From the NCBI RefSeq assembly GCF_903944925.1, contig NZ_CAJATU010000131.1:124001-188000 (forward strand): 64,000 bases of DNA, written 5' to 3'. This document shows, piece by piece, positions 8,465 through 17,400 of this stretch. Source of the stretch: an uncultured Rhodopila sp. (lineage in GTDB: Bacteria > Pseudomonadota > Alphaproteobacteria > Acetobacterales > Acetobacteraceae). Position 1 is the first letter of the stretch. Every line of letters begins with the position of its first letter. The notes beneath the pieces were generated by a model. That model was not told where the DNA came from, did not search any database, and was given only the letters and a program-made list of their open reading frames with translations. Both the position numbers and the translations under genes were made by a program.

Positions 8465-9649
8465 ATGACACTCGATCCATCCCGCCTGCGTCCCGCCACC
8501 CGCCTCGTCCACGGCGGCGTCCACCGCTCGCAGCACGGCGAAACCGCCGAAGCTTTGTTCCTCACCTCCGGCTATGTCTACGACAGCGCCGAACAGGCCG
8601 AGGCGACCTTCGCCGGCACCGTCGAGCACTACCAGTATTCCCGCTTCGCCAACCCGACCCTGACCATGCTGGAGGACCGCCTCTGCCTGATCGAGGGCGC
8701 GGAGGCCTGCCGCACCACCGCCACCGGCATGGCCGCGGTGAACGCCGCGCTGTTGGCGCACCTGAAGGCCGGCGACCGGGTCGTCGCGGCGCGCGCGCTG
8801 TTCGGATCGTGCCACTGGATCGTCTCCACCCTGCTGCCGAAATTCGGCATCGAGACGGAATTCGTCGATGGCGCCGATCTCGAACAGTGGCGCACGGCGC
8901 TGTCGGAGCCGGCGCAACTGGTGCTGCTGGAAACCCCATCCAACCCGATGCTGGAGCTGGTCGATCTGCCGGCCGTGGCGGAACTGGCGCACGCGGCCGG
9001 GGCCATCGTCGTGGTGGACAACGTCTTCGCCACCCCGCTGCTGCAGCAGCCGCTGAAGCTCGGCGCCGACGTCGTGGTGTATTCGTGCACGAAGCATATG
9101 GACGGGCAGGGCAGGGTGCTCGGCGGCGCCGTGCTCGGCAGCCGCGCCTGGATCAACGACACCTTGCAGCCATTCATCCGCAACACCGGCCCGGCGCTGT
9201 CGCCGTTCAACGCCTGGGTGCTGCTGAAAGGCATCGAGACCCTGGCGCTGCGGGTCGATGCCGCCTGCCGCACCGCCGCCGGGATCGCCGATTTCCTCGC
9301 CACGCTGCCCGGCGTGACGCATGTCTGGTATCCATTCCGCGCAGATCACCCGCAGCGCGCCTTGGCCGAGCGGCTGATGACCGCCGGGGGCACCATCGTC
9401 ACCTTCGAGGTTGCCGGCGGCAAGGACCGCGCGTTCGAGGTGATGAACCGCTTCCAACTGATCGCGGTCTCCAACAATCTCGGCGATTCCAAATCTCTCG
9501 CCACCCACCCGGCGACGACGACGCATATGCGTATCGGCGAGGCGGAACGGGCGCGGCTGGGCATCGGCGACGGCGTCATCCGCATCTCCGTCGGGCTGGA
9601 GGATCCGGACGATCTGAAGGACGACCTGGCCCGGGCGCTCGGCGGTTGA
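8465..9649 (+). CDS. metZ: O-succinylhomoserine sulfhydrylase
   Basis: A 394-residue PLP enzyme of the Cys/Met metabolism family that makes homocysteine from O-succinyl- or O-acetylhomoserine and sulfide. Landmarks are YQYSRFANPTLTMLEDRLCLIEGAE near residue 60, the PLP aspartate in AIVVVDNVFATPLLQQP, and the Schiff-base lysine in VVYSCTKHMDGQGRVLGGA near 210. The C-terminal THPATTTH and GVIRISVGLEDPDDL segments are also typical. The GQGR after the lysine favours MetZ over cystathionine lyases. A SAM-II riboswitch precedes it, which supports the methionine assignment. It is a single-gene unit with a weak hairpin (9658-9682) after the stop. Confidence 0.95.
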   Translation: MTLDPSRLRPATRLVHGGVHRSQHGETAEALFLTSGYVYDSAEQAEATFAGTVEHYQYSRFANPTLTMLEDRLCLIEGAEACRTTATGMAAVNAALLAHLKAGDRVVAARALFGSCHWIVSTLLPKFGIETEFVDGADLEQWRTALSEPAQLVLLETPSNPMLELVDLPAVAELAHAAGAIVVVDNVFATPLLQQPLKLGADVVVYSCTKHMDGQGRVLGGAVLGSRAWINDTLQPFIRNTGPALSPFNAWVLLKGIETLALRVDAACRTAAGIADFLATLPGVTHVWYPFRADHPQRALAERLMTAGGTIVTFEVAGGKDRAFEVMNRFQLIAVSNNLGDSKSLATHPATTTHMRIGEAERARLGIGDGVIRISVGLEDPDDLKDDLARALGG

Positions 9650-9657
9650 CCGCGTAC

Positions 9658-9682
9658 CCGCCGGCCCGCGTCGTGCCGGCGG
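9658..9682. terminator. Hairpin after metZ
   Basis: An eight-base stem CCGCCGGC/GCCGGCGG begins nine bases after the metZ stop codon. There is no U-tract, so intrinsic termination is uncertain. The remaining roughly 300 bases up to apaG are AT-richer than the surroundings and show no gene that I can support. Confidence 0.3.
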
Positions 9683-9976
9683 CAACCCGCCGTCCGCGAT
9701 ATCGTTGCGCCGTTGCGATTCTAGTTCGTTTATGAAACGGAAAAACCGGCCGCCGCAGCCAACGAAACGCTGGTGATCCAGGCCGCGCTTGTATACGTAT
9801 GAATAAGGTAGGCGCCTGCGAGTGAGTTGGGATCATTACGAAATATTCGGTATCGTTCCGGTTTAAGAATACGGTTGCCTGCCCGGCGGGGCGGCGGCCG
9901 GACCTTGCCATCCTGGACAAGCCGCGCGGTTTCGTTGTTGATTCCCCGCTACGGCGCGGCAAGAAGGTGGCGTGTC

Positions 9977-10471
9977 ATGGCGAATGAGGATCCGAAATCC
10001 GGCCGGGCGAGGCGTCCGGCGACTCCCGCGGCCCACCCGCAGCGCGCCGGGCGCGCGGCTGCCGGCGCGCGCTCGGATTATTCGCGTACCACCCGCGACG
10101 TCCAGGTCTCGGTGCGGTCTTTCTTCCTGGCCGATCAGTCGCAGCCCGACGAGAACCATTTTGTCTGGGCGTATCGCGTGAAAATCGAGAATCATGGTTC
10201 TGAGCCGGTACAATTGCTGCGCCGTACCTGGCAGATCACCGACGCGCGCGGGCGCACCCAGCATGTGCATGGCCCTGGCGTCATGGGCGAACAGCCGCTG
10301 CTGGAACCCGGCGAGAGCTTCGAATACACCTCCGGCACGCCGCTCGACACGCCCTCCGGCTTCATGGTCGGCGCGTACCATATGATCGTCCCGTCATCGG
10401 GGGAGAATTTCGACGTGGCGATCCCGGCGTTCAGCCTGGACAGCCCGCATCAAAGCGGTAGGGTGCACTGA
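9977..10471 (+). CDS. apaG: ApaG-domain protein
   Basis: The 164-residue protein has a variable Arg/Ala-rich N-terminal extension of about 40 residues and then the complete ApaG fold. YSRTTRDVQVSVRSFFLADQS is followed by VWAYRVKIENHG, LLRRTWQITDA and the GxGVMGEQPLLEPGESFEYTSG core. It ends with SGFMVGAYHMIV. ApaG is a fibronectin-III-like domain found in bacteria and in F-box proteins; its precise bacterial function is unsettled (it was linked to Co/Mg resistance and to ApaH). I placed the start at the ATG at 9977, which has AAGAAGG upstream. Confidence 0.9.
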   Translation: MANEDPKSGRARRPATPAAHPQRAGRAAAGARSDYSRTTRDVQVSVRSFFLADQSQPDENHFVWAYRVKIENHGSEPVQLLRRTWQITDARGRTQHVHGPGVMGEQPLLEPGESFEYTSGTPLDTPSGFMVGAYHMIVPSSGENFDVAIPAFSLDSPHQSGRVH

Positions 10472-10569
10472 ACCGCAACAAGATGGGTTGCGGGGTGGCG
10501 GAATAGACCCATATCGCGCTTGACCGGTTGCATCGGCAGCCTATCAATTGATCCGGAGGAACATTCGCG

Positions 10570-11211
10570 GTGAACATCGTCACACCTGCCTCGGCGCGTC
10601 CCGCGACCGCGCTGACCGAGGAACCACCCACTCGCGAACAGGCCGAAGCCGCCGTCCGCACCCTGCTGCGCTGGGCCGGAGACGACCCGGACCGGGAGGG
10701 TCTGCGCGACACCCCGTCCCGCGTCGCCCGGTCCTACAAGGAATTCTTCGTCGGCTACCAGGTCGATCCGTTTGCTTTGCTGGAACGTACCTTCGAGGAA
10801 ACCGACGGCTACGATGAGATCGTCCTGCTGCGCGATATCCGGCTGGAAAGCACCTGTGAGCACCACATGGCGCCGATCATCGGCCGGGTGCATGTGGCGT
10901 ATCTGCCGCATCGCCGCGTCGTCGGCATCAGCAAGCTGGCGCGCGTCGTCGATGCCTACGCCAAGCGCCTGCAAATCCAGGAGAAGCTGACGGCGCAGAT
11001 CGCCAACACCATCCAGGACGTGCTGGAGCCTCGGGGCGTCGCGGTGGTGGTCGAGGCCGCACACCAGTGCATGACCACCCGCGGCGTGCACAAGCCCGGC
11101 GTGACCATGGTCACCAGCCGGATGCTCGGCGCCTTCCGCGACAACGCCGCCACCCGCCGCGAATTGCTGGCCATGATCGGCAACCGCGGCGCGACGATCC
11201 AGAGCGAGTAG
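10570..11211 (+). CDS. folE: GTP cyclohydrolase I
   Basis: FolE opens GTP to 7,8-dihydroneopterin triphosphate, the first step of tetrahydrofolate (and pterin) synthesis. The 213-residue protein contains the zinc ligands in [18 protein letters not shown] (Cys and His) and in [11 protein letters not shown] (Cys). It also contains [23 protein letters not shown], the family signature. The start is a GTG preceded by GGAGG at about 11 bases. A TATCAATTGATC palindrome lies just upstream, of unknown meaning. The gene stands alone and is followed by a GC hairpin and a REP-type palindrome. Confidence 0.96.
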   Translation: MNIVTPASARPATALTEEPPTREQAEAAVRTLLRWAGDDPDREGLRDTPSRVARSYKEFFVGYQVDPFALLERTFEETDGYDEIVLLRDIRLESTCEHHMAPIIGRVHVAYLPHRRVVGISKLARVVDAYAKRLQIQEKLTAQIANTIQDVLEPRGVAVVVEAAHQCMTTRGVHKPGVTMVTSRMLGAFRDNAATRRELLAMIGNRGATIQSE

Positions 11212-11236
11212 GCGGGGCTTCTCCCTCACCGCCCGG

Positions 11237-11254
11237 GCGCCGACAAGTCGGCGC
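11237..11254. terminator. GC hairpin after folE
   Basis: GCGCCGAC and GTCGGCGC form a perfect eight-base inverted repeat separated by only two bases, 25 bases after the folE stop. No U-tract follows, so this is a possible but weak terminator. Confidence 0.35.
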
Positions 11255-11277
11255 TGCGTGCCCCCGCGGGGATTGGC

Positions 11278-11329
11278 CCGGCCATCCACGCCTTGCGGTG
11301 GTGGGGGCGGCAAAGTCGTGGATGGCCGG
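11278..11329. repeat. REP-type palindrome, copy A
   Basis: The 13-base arms CCGGCCATCCACG and CGTGGATGGCCGG are perfectly complementary and surround a 26-base loop containing CCTTGCGGTGG. The CATCCACGCCTTGCG core recurs at about 22054 and 35370. It lies between convergent folE and the lipoprotein gene. Confidence 0.75.
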
Positions 11330-11367
11330 ACTAAATCCGGCCGTGACACAGCGGCACGTTGGCGGCC

Positions 11368-12132
11368 CTATTGCGGCTGGTCCGGTGGCAACTGCAGGTA
11401 CGAAGGCGGATAGGCGGGCGTGTCCACCGGGCCGGGCGGCGGGGGCGCTTCGCCCGGTCCTGCGGGCGCGAGCGGTGCCGGCGCGGCGCCCGATCCATCC
11501 GGCGGCACCGCGGCAGGGGCAGGGGCAGGGGCAGGGGCCTGCGGTGGCGGCGGCGAACCGTCCAGCGGCGCCTGCTGCACCGGCGTGTCAGGGGCTGCCG
11601 CGGTGGTCAGCCAGCCCTTGAGATTGCGGTGGATCTGGTATTCGAACTCGACGTTCATGTCGGTCATCATGCTCTTGGTCATGTCGTAGAGCACGGCCCG
11701 CAGATCATCGATGCTGCCGGAATGGCGGCTTTGCACCCGCGCCTCGGCAAAGCCGCGCTGGCTGCCGTCGTCGCCGTAGATCGTCAGCGACACCGCGAAC
11801 GATCCGCGCAGCACGTTGCCCTCGCGCGCCATCGTCGCGTCGAGTATCGCGAACACCGCCCGGTTTGCCGTCCCGAATGCCTGCAGACGATCGCTCGCCA
11901 TCGCCCGCAGCGCGGCGATGGGCGGTTCCGGATCCTGGCCGCTGACGTCCGGGGCGACGCCGGAGGGAACGAAGCGCTGCTCGATCTGGATCGCGGCGAC
12001 GTTCAATTGTATCGGCGGCAGGTAGTTGAAGCGCAAGGGCTCGAACGCCTGGTCGTCATCGCCGCCGCCACAGGCGGCAAGGGCGAGCGGCAACAGCAAC
12101 GCGACACGGCGAGTCAGGAATCCGGCTGGCAT
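11368..12132 (-). CDS. Predicted lipoprotein with Pro/Ala-rich tail
   Basis: A 254-residue protein of unknown function. It opens with an Arg pair and a short hydrophobic stretch ending in the lipobox LAAC (Cys about residue 21), followed by GGGDDD, so it is predicted to be lipid-anchored. Residues 30-180 form a globular region (FEPLRFNYLPPIQLNVAAIQIE..., then a LRGSFAVSLTIYG strand). The last 75 residues are low-complexity Pro/Ala/Gly. The globular part resembles conserved hypothetical lipoproteins of alphaproteobacteria. The Asp after +2 Gly/Gly does not give a clear inner-membrane retention signal. It is a monocistronic gene, minus strand. Confidence 0.75.
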   Translation of the reverse strand: MPAGFLTRRVALLLPLALAACGGGDDDQAFEPLRFNYLPPIQLNVAAIQIEQRFVPSGVAPDVSGQDPEPPIAALRAMASDRLQAFGTANRAVFAILDATMAREGNVLRGSFAVSLTIYGDDGSQRGFAEARVQSRHSGSIDDLRAVLYDMTKSMMTDMNVEFEYQIHRNLKGWLTTAAAPDTPVQQAPLDGSPPPPQAPAPAPAPAAVPPDGSGAAPAPLAPAGPGEAPPPPGPVDTPAYPPSYLQLPPDQPQ

Positions 12133-12243
12133 GAAGGCGTTTCGTCCTCGGTAGACCGGCCCCGCATGTGGCCGAAGCGCTGCCGCGCGTCAATACAAAC
12201 GGGCATTGCCGCGCCGTTGCCCCGGCCGGACGAAGCTGCCGGA

Positions 12244-13128
12244 TCAGGCCGCGAGCTGCTCCACCGTCACGCTCTCGCCCGCCACGGTCGTGCGGCGCAT
12301 GTCACGCACCCGGGTCTCATCGAAGCGCCGCACCCGGTGCATCGTGGTGCGGTTGTCCCACATCACCAGGTCGAACGGGCGCCACCGATGCACGTAGGTG
12401 AACTGCTGCTGCGTCGCGTGCTCGGCCAGGTCGCGGATGAACGCCCGCGCTTCCGGCACCGGCCAGCCGACGATCGTGCCGATATGCGAGGACAAGTACA
12501 GCGACTTCCGCCCGGTCACCGGATGCGTCCGCACCAGGCGCTGGCGCACCGGGGTGAACATGCGCTTTTCCTCCTCGGACAGTTCGGTAAAGCCGAGCGT
12601 CCCGCGCGAATAGATCAGCGAATGTTCGCAGATCAGATCCTCGATTTCAGCTTTGGTCCTGGCATCGAGCGCATCATACGCGGCCCGCATGTCGGCAAAT
12701 TCCGTGTTGCCGCCGTCATCGACCACGATTCGCCCGGACAGTAACGAATATTTCGCAGGAATCGCCCGGAATGAACTGTCGGAGTGCCAAAGCTGGTTGC
12801 CCAGGTTGAACAGCCGGCGGCGATCGTCGCGTGCCAGCGGCTGGTGGTCCTTCCCCAGGTTCGATACGTCCGCCATCTCCGGATCCAACCGCCGATCGGC
12901 TTGCCTGGTGATGTTGCCGCCGGGCGTTTGCTCCAGGGCGCCGAAGTTGCGGCTGAAGTTTTTCTGCTGTTCGTCGGTGAAACGCTGGTCGTGGTAGACC
13001 AGGACAGCGTAACGATCCATCCCGGCTTCCAGCGCGTCGGCCTGTGCGCGGGTCAGCGGCTGGGTAATGTCGATGCCGGAAACCTCGCCGCCAAAACCCG
13101 GTGTCAGATCGCTTATGGTGATTGGCAT
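12244..13128 (-). CDS. TauD/TfdA-family Fe(II)/2-oxoglutarate dioxygenase
   Basis: A 294-residue cytoplasmic oxygenase. The start MPITISDLTPGFGGEVSGIDI is typical of TfdA-like enzymes. The iron ligands are His and Asp in LWHSDSSFRAIPAKYSLL near residue 112 and the distal His in NRTTMHRVRRFD near 268; the 2-oxoglutarate arginine is probably in RDMRRTT. The family hydroxylates substrates such as taurine, sulfonates and aryloxyacetates with 2-oxoglutarate and O2. The sequence is closer to TfdA-alpha-like proteins than to TauD, but the substrate is unknown. I chose the ATG at 13128 because AGGGAGGG lies just upstream; an in-frame ATG seven codons earlier lacks this. Confidence 0.88.
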   Translation of the reverse strand: MPITISDLTPGFGGEVSGIDITQPLTRAQADALEAGMDRYAVLVYHDQRFTDEQQKNFSRNFGALEQTPGGNITRQADRRLDPEMADVSNLGKDHQPLARDDRRRLFNLGNQLWHSDSSFRAIPAKYSLLSGRIVVDDGGNTEFADMRAAYDALDARTKAEIEDLICEHSLIYSRGTLGFTELSEEEKRMFTPVRQRLVRTHPVTGRKSLYLSSHIGTIVGWPVPEARAFIRDLAEHATQQQFTYVHRWRPFDLVMWDNRTTMHRVRRFDETRVRDMRRTTVAGESVTVEQLAA

Positions 13129-13200
13129 GGCGTCCCTCCCTGTGTGCAACCGCCCGTTACCGATCAGTATACTGCCAGACCCAGGCGTATTGCCAAGGCC

Positions 13201-14205
13201 CTACCCCGCCACCGCCCGCACCAGCGCCCCGGCGACATCGAACAGATCGAGCAGCCGGGCGACGTAATGATCATGCACTGCGAAGCCGGGCGCGGCCGGG
13301 TCTTCCATCTGCCGCTCCAGCGCATCCAGCATCCGCCGCAGGCGCAGTTGATGCAGCCCCAGCCGCCGCTGCACCGGATCCGCCACCACTCCGGCGAACG
13401 CCGACACCAATGTCGAGGCCGCGACCAATCCGCCGGTCAGCGTGCCGACCAAAATCGCTGATGGCGCCACCGGAAACAGCCCGTACCAAACCGAGCCCAG
13501 CGCCGCACCCATCGGGAACGACGCCACCGCCGTTTGCTGCGCGATCGACGCCGCCAGGAGCGGCCCCAGCGTGACCGCCCCTGGCGTCACTTTTTGCACT
13601 GCCAGCGCACCGGTGCTCAGGGTCAGCATCGCCGTGGTGATCTCGGTCGCCGCCGCCCGGGTGCGGGTATATTCCGTCATCGCATCTTCAAGCCGCTGGC
13701 GCAGTGCCGGATCCTCGCCATGCGCGCCGATAGCCTCCAGCGCCGGCGCGATGGCGGCGACGACGCGAGGGTCCGCCAGGATGGTTTCCGCCAGCGCGTC
13801 CTTCGCCGATACCCGGTCGCCGTCGCGAAACGGCAGCTCCAGCAACTCGGTGTGCAGCCGCCAGGCCAGTTCCCTGCCGACGGCGGTCTCCACCGTCAGC
13901 CGTGTGGTGCTCAGCCGCTCTCCGGCGCGCGACGCACCCAGCTTGCCGGCGGCGCGGCCCGCCAGCAGCAGGCCGAGCTGGGGGATTGCCATGGTCAGGT
14001 TGAACGGCGCACGGGCGATGTCCCAGCCGGCGGCGTGGCGGTGCAGCCTGAGCGAGCCCTTCAGCGAGAAGTTCCGGTCTACAAACGACTTCACCAGATC
14101 GCGCCGGCGGGCGAAGTAGCGGCGGATGCCGTCATCGACGATTTGCCGGGCGAGCGGCCTGTCGGTATCGCATTCCGGTGTCGATACGACTGTCGTGCTG
14201 TCCAT
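13201..14205 (-). CDS. Membrane protein, probably DUF6635 family
   Basis: A 334-residue protein of unknown function. A soluble N-terminal part (RRYFARRRDLVKSFVDRNFSLKGSLRLHRHA...) is followed after residue 200 by hydrophobic stretches (about three membrane segments between residues 205 and 285). A short charged C-terminus (LRRMLDALERQMEDP) closes it. The FVDRxFSLxGSLRLHRxA pattern is what I associate with DUF6635. The start at the ATG at 14205 has GGAGGGG upstream. It lies 72 bases upstream of the dioxygenase on the same strand, but nothing ties them functionally. Confidence 0.6.
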   Translation of the reverse strand: MDSTTVVSTPECDTDRPLARQIVDDGIRRYFARRRDLVKSFVDRNFSLKGSLRLHRHAAGWDIARAPFNLTMAIPQLGLLLAGRAAGKLGASRAGERLSTTRLTVETAVGRELAWRLHTELLELPFRDGDRVSAKDALAETILADPRVVAAIAPALEAIGAHGEDPALRQRLEDAMTEYTRTRAAATEITTAMLTLSTGALAVQKVTPGAVTLGPLLAASIAQQTAVASFPMGAALGSVWYGLFPVAPSAILVGTLTGGLVAASTLVSAFAGVVADPVQRRLGLHQLRLRRMLDALERQMEDPAAPGFAVHDHYVARLLDLFDVAGALVRAVAG

Positions 14206-14622
14206 GACGCCCCTCCAGCCGATCGGCCGGCTACAGCGTTCGGCCGAAGATTGGGAAGCGGACAGATGATCATCGCTGCCGGCGGCGACAAGATGGGCGT
14301 GCAAGCGATCAGGGGTCGATGGGTCAACAAAGCGATGTCTACGATCTCATGATCTCCGTTGGGCGCCGAAATCTCCGTTCGCGCGCATGGAACCTCCGGT
14401 GTGCTTCCGGAGGCCAAATTCAGCGCGGAGCCAACCAGCGGCTGCGCCTGCGCGGCGACGACGGCAAATACTGTCGGCGCTTGAAGGACGTCATGAGGCC
14501 GGCGGGTGACGGGAGCGAAGGCGTCGACTACCAGCGCCATCGGCGCGGTCCCGGCCCGTGGCACCCTCGCCGGGGAGACGACCGGGCACGACGCCCGGTC
14601 CCGTATCGACGGTCAAGGGGTC
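14206..14622. other. Intergenic region with hairpins
   Basis: About 420 bases without a supported gene. It contains two inverted repeats: CCTCCGG/CCGGAGG at 14393-14413, and GACCGGGC/GCCCGGTC at about 14579-14599. The latter lies just beyond the stop of the CBS-domain gene and is likely its terminator. Open frames exist on the minus strand but resemble no family. Confidence 0.5.
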
Positions 14623-15060
14623 CTAAACCGAACCCGCCACGTAGGCCGTCAGGCTGTCCACCGCGGTATCGGCATCGACGATCCGTGCCTTCACCACGTC
14701 GCCGATGCTGATCAGGCCGACCAGCCTGCCGCGGTCAATGACCGGAAGGTGGCGGAAATGCCCGGCGGTCATCGTCTGCATCGCCGCGTTCACGCTGGTT
14801 TCAGGGTGCACCACATGCACCTCGCTGGTCATCAACTGCGCCGCCGTCATGTCCATGGTGCGGTTGCCGTGCTCGGCGAGCGAGATGACGATGTCGCGCT
14901 CACTGACGATACCGAGCATCTGTTCGGCTCGATCCATCACCAGCACCGCGCCGATATGGTGGTCAGTCAGAGTCCGCGCGACGGCCGAGATATGTGCCGT
15001 CGGTTCAACCGTCGTAATCGCATGGCCCTTGTGCTTCAGAATCGCCGCAATCGTCGTCAT
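14623..15060 (-). CDS. CBS-domain pair protein
   Basis: A 145-residue protein made of two tandem CBS domains. CBS1 is residues 8-62 (ITTVEPTAHISAVARTL, then HIGAVLVMDRAEQMLGIVSERDIV). CBS2 is residues 73-135 (MTSEVHVVHPETSVNAAMQTM, then RHLPVIDRGRLVGLISIGDVV). Such stand-alone CBS pairs bind adenosine nucleotides and act as energy sensors on partner proteins; the partner here is unknown. They are common near stress proteins in alphaproteobacteria, and a DUF1328 gene lies just upstream on the same strand. Confidence 0.9.
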   Translation of the reverse strand: MTTIAAILKHKGHAITTVEPTAHISAVARTLTDHHIGAVLVMDRAEQMLGIVSERDIVISLAEHGNRTMDMTAAQLMTSEVHVVHPETSVNAAMQTMTAGHFRHLPVIDRGRLVGLISIGDVVKARIVDADTAVDSLTAYVAGSV

Positions 15061-15231
15061 GTCGTCCTGTCCCTTCTGGTTCAGGCGGACGCCGGGTCCG
15101 GATGCCGTTTCCTCGATCGTCTTTTCAGGGAAGTCGTCACGCCGGACCGCGCGTCTGCACCCCTAGCAAAAGAAGTATGCGCCATACATGAACCAACATG
15201 CAAATTCTGGGTGTGCAGTGCAACAAGCTCT

Positions 15232-15405
15232 CTACCAGAGCTTCTTCCCTACCGTCAGGCCGGCAACAAGAAGAAATACGAACAGCGCGGCGGCGATGAA
15301 GAAAAGCATGCGAGCGATATCATCGAATTCCGGCGCAACGCCGCCAAAGCCGAAAACCGCCGCCAGTATGGAAACAATCAGGCATATCAAGGCCAATCGC
15401 AGCAT
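15232..15405 (-). CDS. DUF1328 (UPF0391) small membrane protein
   Basis: A 57-residue protein with two membrane helices: MLRLALICLIVSILAAVFGFGG and MLFFIAAALFVFLLVAGLTVG, joined by a short APEFDDIA loop. This is the full length and arrangement of DUF1328/YtjA-like proteins, which are often induced by stress but lack a defined function. The ATG at 15405 begins the conserved LRxALxxLVxxLxAxxxGF start; the frame is open 13 codons further upstream, without homology. Confidence 0.9.
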   Translation of the reverse strand: MLRLALICLIVSILAAVFGFGGVAPEFDDIARMLFFIAAALFVFLLVAGLTVGKKLW

Positions 15406-15436
15406 CGCTTGCTCCCGATCACCGGGACAAACGCAA

Positions 15437-15460
15437 CAACCCATGCCGGGGCATGGGTTG
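15437..15460. terminator. Hairpin after ndvA
   Basis: CAACCCATGCC and GGCATGGGTTG form an 11-base perfect stem with a two-base loop. It lies 43 bases past the ndvA stop and 32 bases upstream of the DUF1328 start. It may terminate ndvA or form part of the DUF1328 leader. There is no clear U-tract. Confidence 0.5.
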
Positions 15461-15502
15461 TCGTCGCGTCCGTCTCAAAAAACAGGTCGGGTTAGCCTCG
15501 CA

Positions 15503-17281
15503 TTACTCCGCCGCCACCAAATGGTGCACCGAGGGAGAAAGCTGCGTCTGCACCAGGTCCGCGAACCGCCCCTCGCGTGCCAGCAACTCATCGAAATTGC
15601 CCTGCTCGACAATGCGGCCTTCCTCGAACACGAGGATTTCATCGGCGTCGCGGACGGTGGACAGGCGGTGAGCGATGATGAACGTCGTCCGTCCGGCCAT
15701 CAGCGCCTTCAGCGCGCGCCCCACCCGAGCCTCGGTCGCCGCGTCCAGCGCGCTGGTCGCCTCGTCGAGGATCAGTATCGGCGGGTCCTTCAGCAACGCC
15801 CGGGCGATTGCCAGACGCTGGCGCTGACCGCCCGACAGGCTGGTGCCGCGCTCGCCGATCATGGTGTCGTAACCGTTCGCCTGACGGATGATGAACTCAT
15901 GCGCGTCGGCCATGCGGCAGGCCCGTTCCATCTCGTCCTCGGTCGCGTCGGGGCGGCCGACCATCAGGTTTTCCCGGATGGTGCGGTTGAACAGCAGGCT
16001 TTCCTGGAACACCATGCCGATGTTGGAGCGCAGGCTGTCCAGCGTGATGTCGCGCAGATCCTGCCCGTCGATGGTGATCCGGCCGGAGCTCGGGTCCCAC
16101 AGGCGTTGCAGCAGCGACATCGCGGTCGACTTGCCGGCGCCGGTGTGCCCGACCAGCGCCACGCTGGTGCCGGGCCTGGCGTCGAAGCTGACATCGCTCA
16201 ACACCGGGCCGCCGCCGTTCGGGTATTCGAAGCTGACGTCCTCGAAGCGGACCTCACCGCGCGGCGCCCACAGGGTGCGGGCGTTGTCCTTCTCCGGCAC
16301 GCTGCTGCGGGCGTCGAGGATGGCGAAGTAGTCCTCCAGCGCCGGCAGCTTGAAGAACAGCGACGACACGAACGAGGCCGCGGTTTCCAGCTTACCGATC
16401 AGCAGCATTGCGATGCCCATGAAAGTGACGATCTCGCCCACGCTGGCCATGCCGTTGACGTGCAGCCAGGTGCCGACGACGACGATGGTGATGACGGCCA
16501 GGGTGCTCGACGCGCGGGTCATGACGTTGACCAGCGCCCACCAGTTCAGCACCGGGAACTGATTGCGGATCACCTGCTGCGCGATATCGCCGAACAGCTT
16601 GCCCTCGGCCGGCAGGCGGGTGAAGGACTGCACCACCATGACGTTCGCCAGCGCATCCTGAGCGGTGCCGGCCAGCGAGGAGTTCAGCCCCTCGACCCGG
16701 CGCTGCGCAGTTTCCGTCTTACGCACCACGATCGCGGTGAAGGTCAGGAAGATGGCGACAAGCGCGATCAGCACCAGTGCGAGGCGCCAGTTCAGGAACA
16801 GCGTCAGCGGCAGCAGGATGGCGGCCGACAGGATGGTGGAAAGCTGGTCGCGGAAGAATACCAGCCAGGTCGCGAACAACCCGTCGGTGCCGGACAGCAT
16901 CTGCTTGATCAGGCGGCCGGAGTGGGTGTCGCCATGGAACGACAGCGGCAAGGCCAGCACGTGCTGGAAATACTTGCCCATGGAATTGATACGGTGCTTG
17001 TGCGACAGACGCTCGGTCTGCAGCGCAACGAATATGTTCGACAGGATGCCGGTGATGCCGACGGCGACCCAGATGCCGAGCAGCCACGCGGCCTGATGCC
17101 ACAGCACGCCGGATTCCATCTTGTCCGAGCCGGACAGCAGATTCACCACGCGGCCGAACAGCACCGGATCAAGAAATTGCAGGCCGGCAACGATCAGATT
17201 GGCGAATGCGAGAAAGCCGGCGATTCGGATGTCGCGGCCAAGCAGGCCGAGAACCCGGCCGTAAACACGGAAAAATCTCAT
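15503..17281 (-). CDS. ndvA: Glucan ABC exporter, NdvA/ChvA type (fused permease-ATPase)
   Basis: A 592-residue half-transporter with an N-terminal six-helix ABC membrane domain (about residues 15-320) and a C-terminal ATPase. Walker A is ALVGHTGAGKST (about 375), the signature is TSLSGGQRQRLAIARAL (about 487), Walker B is ILILDEATSALD, and the H-loop is TFIIAHRLST. The opening MRFFRVYGRVLGLL, the FPVLNWWALVNVMTRASST segment and the overall length match NdvA/ChvA, which export cyclic beta-1,2-glucan to the periplasm. No ndvB synthase is in the window, so the substrate may be another glucan. It is transcribed alone. Confidence 0.87.
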   Translation of the reverse strand: MRFFRVYGRVLGLLGRDIRIAGFLAFANLIVAGLQFLDPVLFGRVVNLLSGSDKMESGVLWHQAAWLLGIWVAVGITGILSNIFVALQTERLSHKHRINSMGKYFQHVLALPLSFHGDTHSGRLIKQMLSGTDGLFATWLVFFRDQLSTILSAAILLPLTLFLNWRLALVLIALVAIFLTFTAIVVRKTETAQRRVEGLNSSLAGTAQDALANVMVVQSFTRLPAEGKLFGDIAQQVIRNQFPVLNWWALVNVMTRASSTLAVITIVVVGTWLHVNGMASVGEIVTFMGIAMLLIGKLETAASFVSSLFFKLPALEDYFAILDARSSVPEKDNARTLWAPRGEVRFEDVSFEYPNGGGPVLSDVSFDARPGTSVALVGHTGAGKSTAMSLLQRLWDPSSGRITIDGQDLRDITLDSLRSNIGMVFQESLLFNRTIRENLMVGRPDATEDEMERACRMADAHEFIIRQANGYDTMIGERGTSLSGGQRQRLAIARALLKDPPILILDEATSALDAATEARVGRALKALMAGRTTFIIAHRLSTVRDADEILVFEEGRIVEQGNFDELLAREGRFADLVQTQLSPSVHHLVAAE

Positions 17282-17363
17282 TTCAACCCATCCCCGAGAA
17301 GACGTTCGGTCTTCGAATTTTGCTCGGCTTCAGGGTGGGGAACGGGTGTGGCCAGAAAGGGGC

Positions 17364-17393
17364 AAGCGGCGTGAAAAAGTTTTCACGCCGCTT
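17364..17393. terminator. Strong intrinsic terminator of the DUF2934 gene
   Basis: AAGCGGCGTGAAAA and TTTTCACGCCGCTT form a perfect 14-base stem with a two-base loop. It has A- and T-runs on both sides and can therefore work in either direction. It lies immediately after the stop of the DUF2934 gene (minus strand) and upstream of ndvA. Confidence 0.9.
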
Positions 17394-17400
17394 TTCGTGA

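Noticed and set aside
10543-10552. ATCAATTGAT palindrome ahead of folE
   Set aside because: The half-sites are reversed relative to the FNR family, and the site lies next to the ribosome-binding site. It is listed only as a curiosity; no regulator can be named.
15188-17374. A 728-codon open frame on the plus strand
   Set aside because: It is exactly antisense to ndvA, which has all ABC transporter motifs. The plus-strand translation is rich in His, Gln and Arg and has no domain. Such mirror frames are common in very GC-rich DNA.
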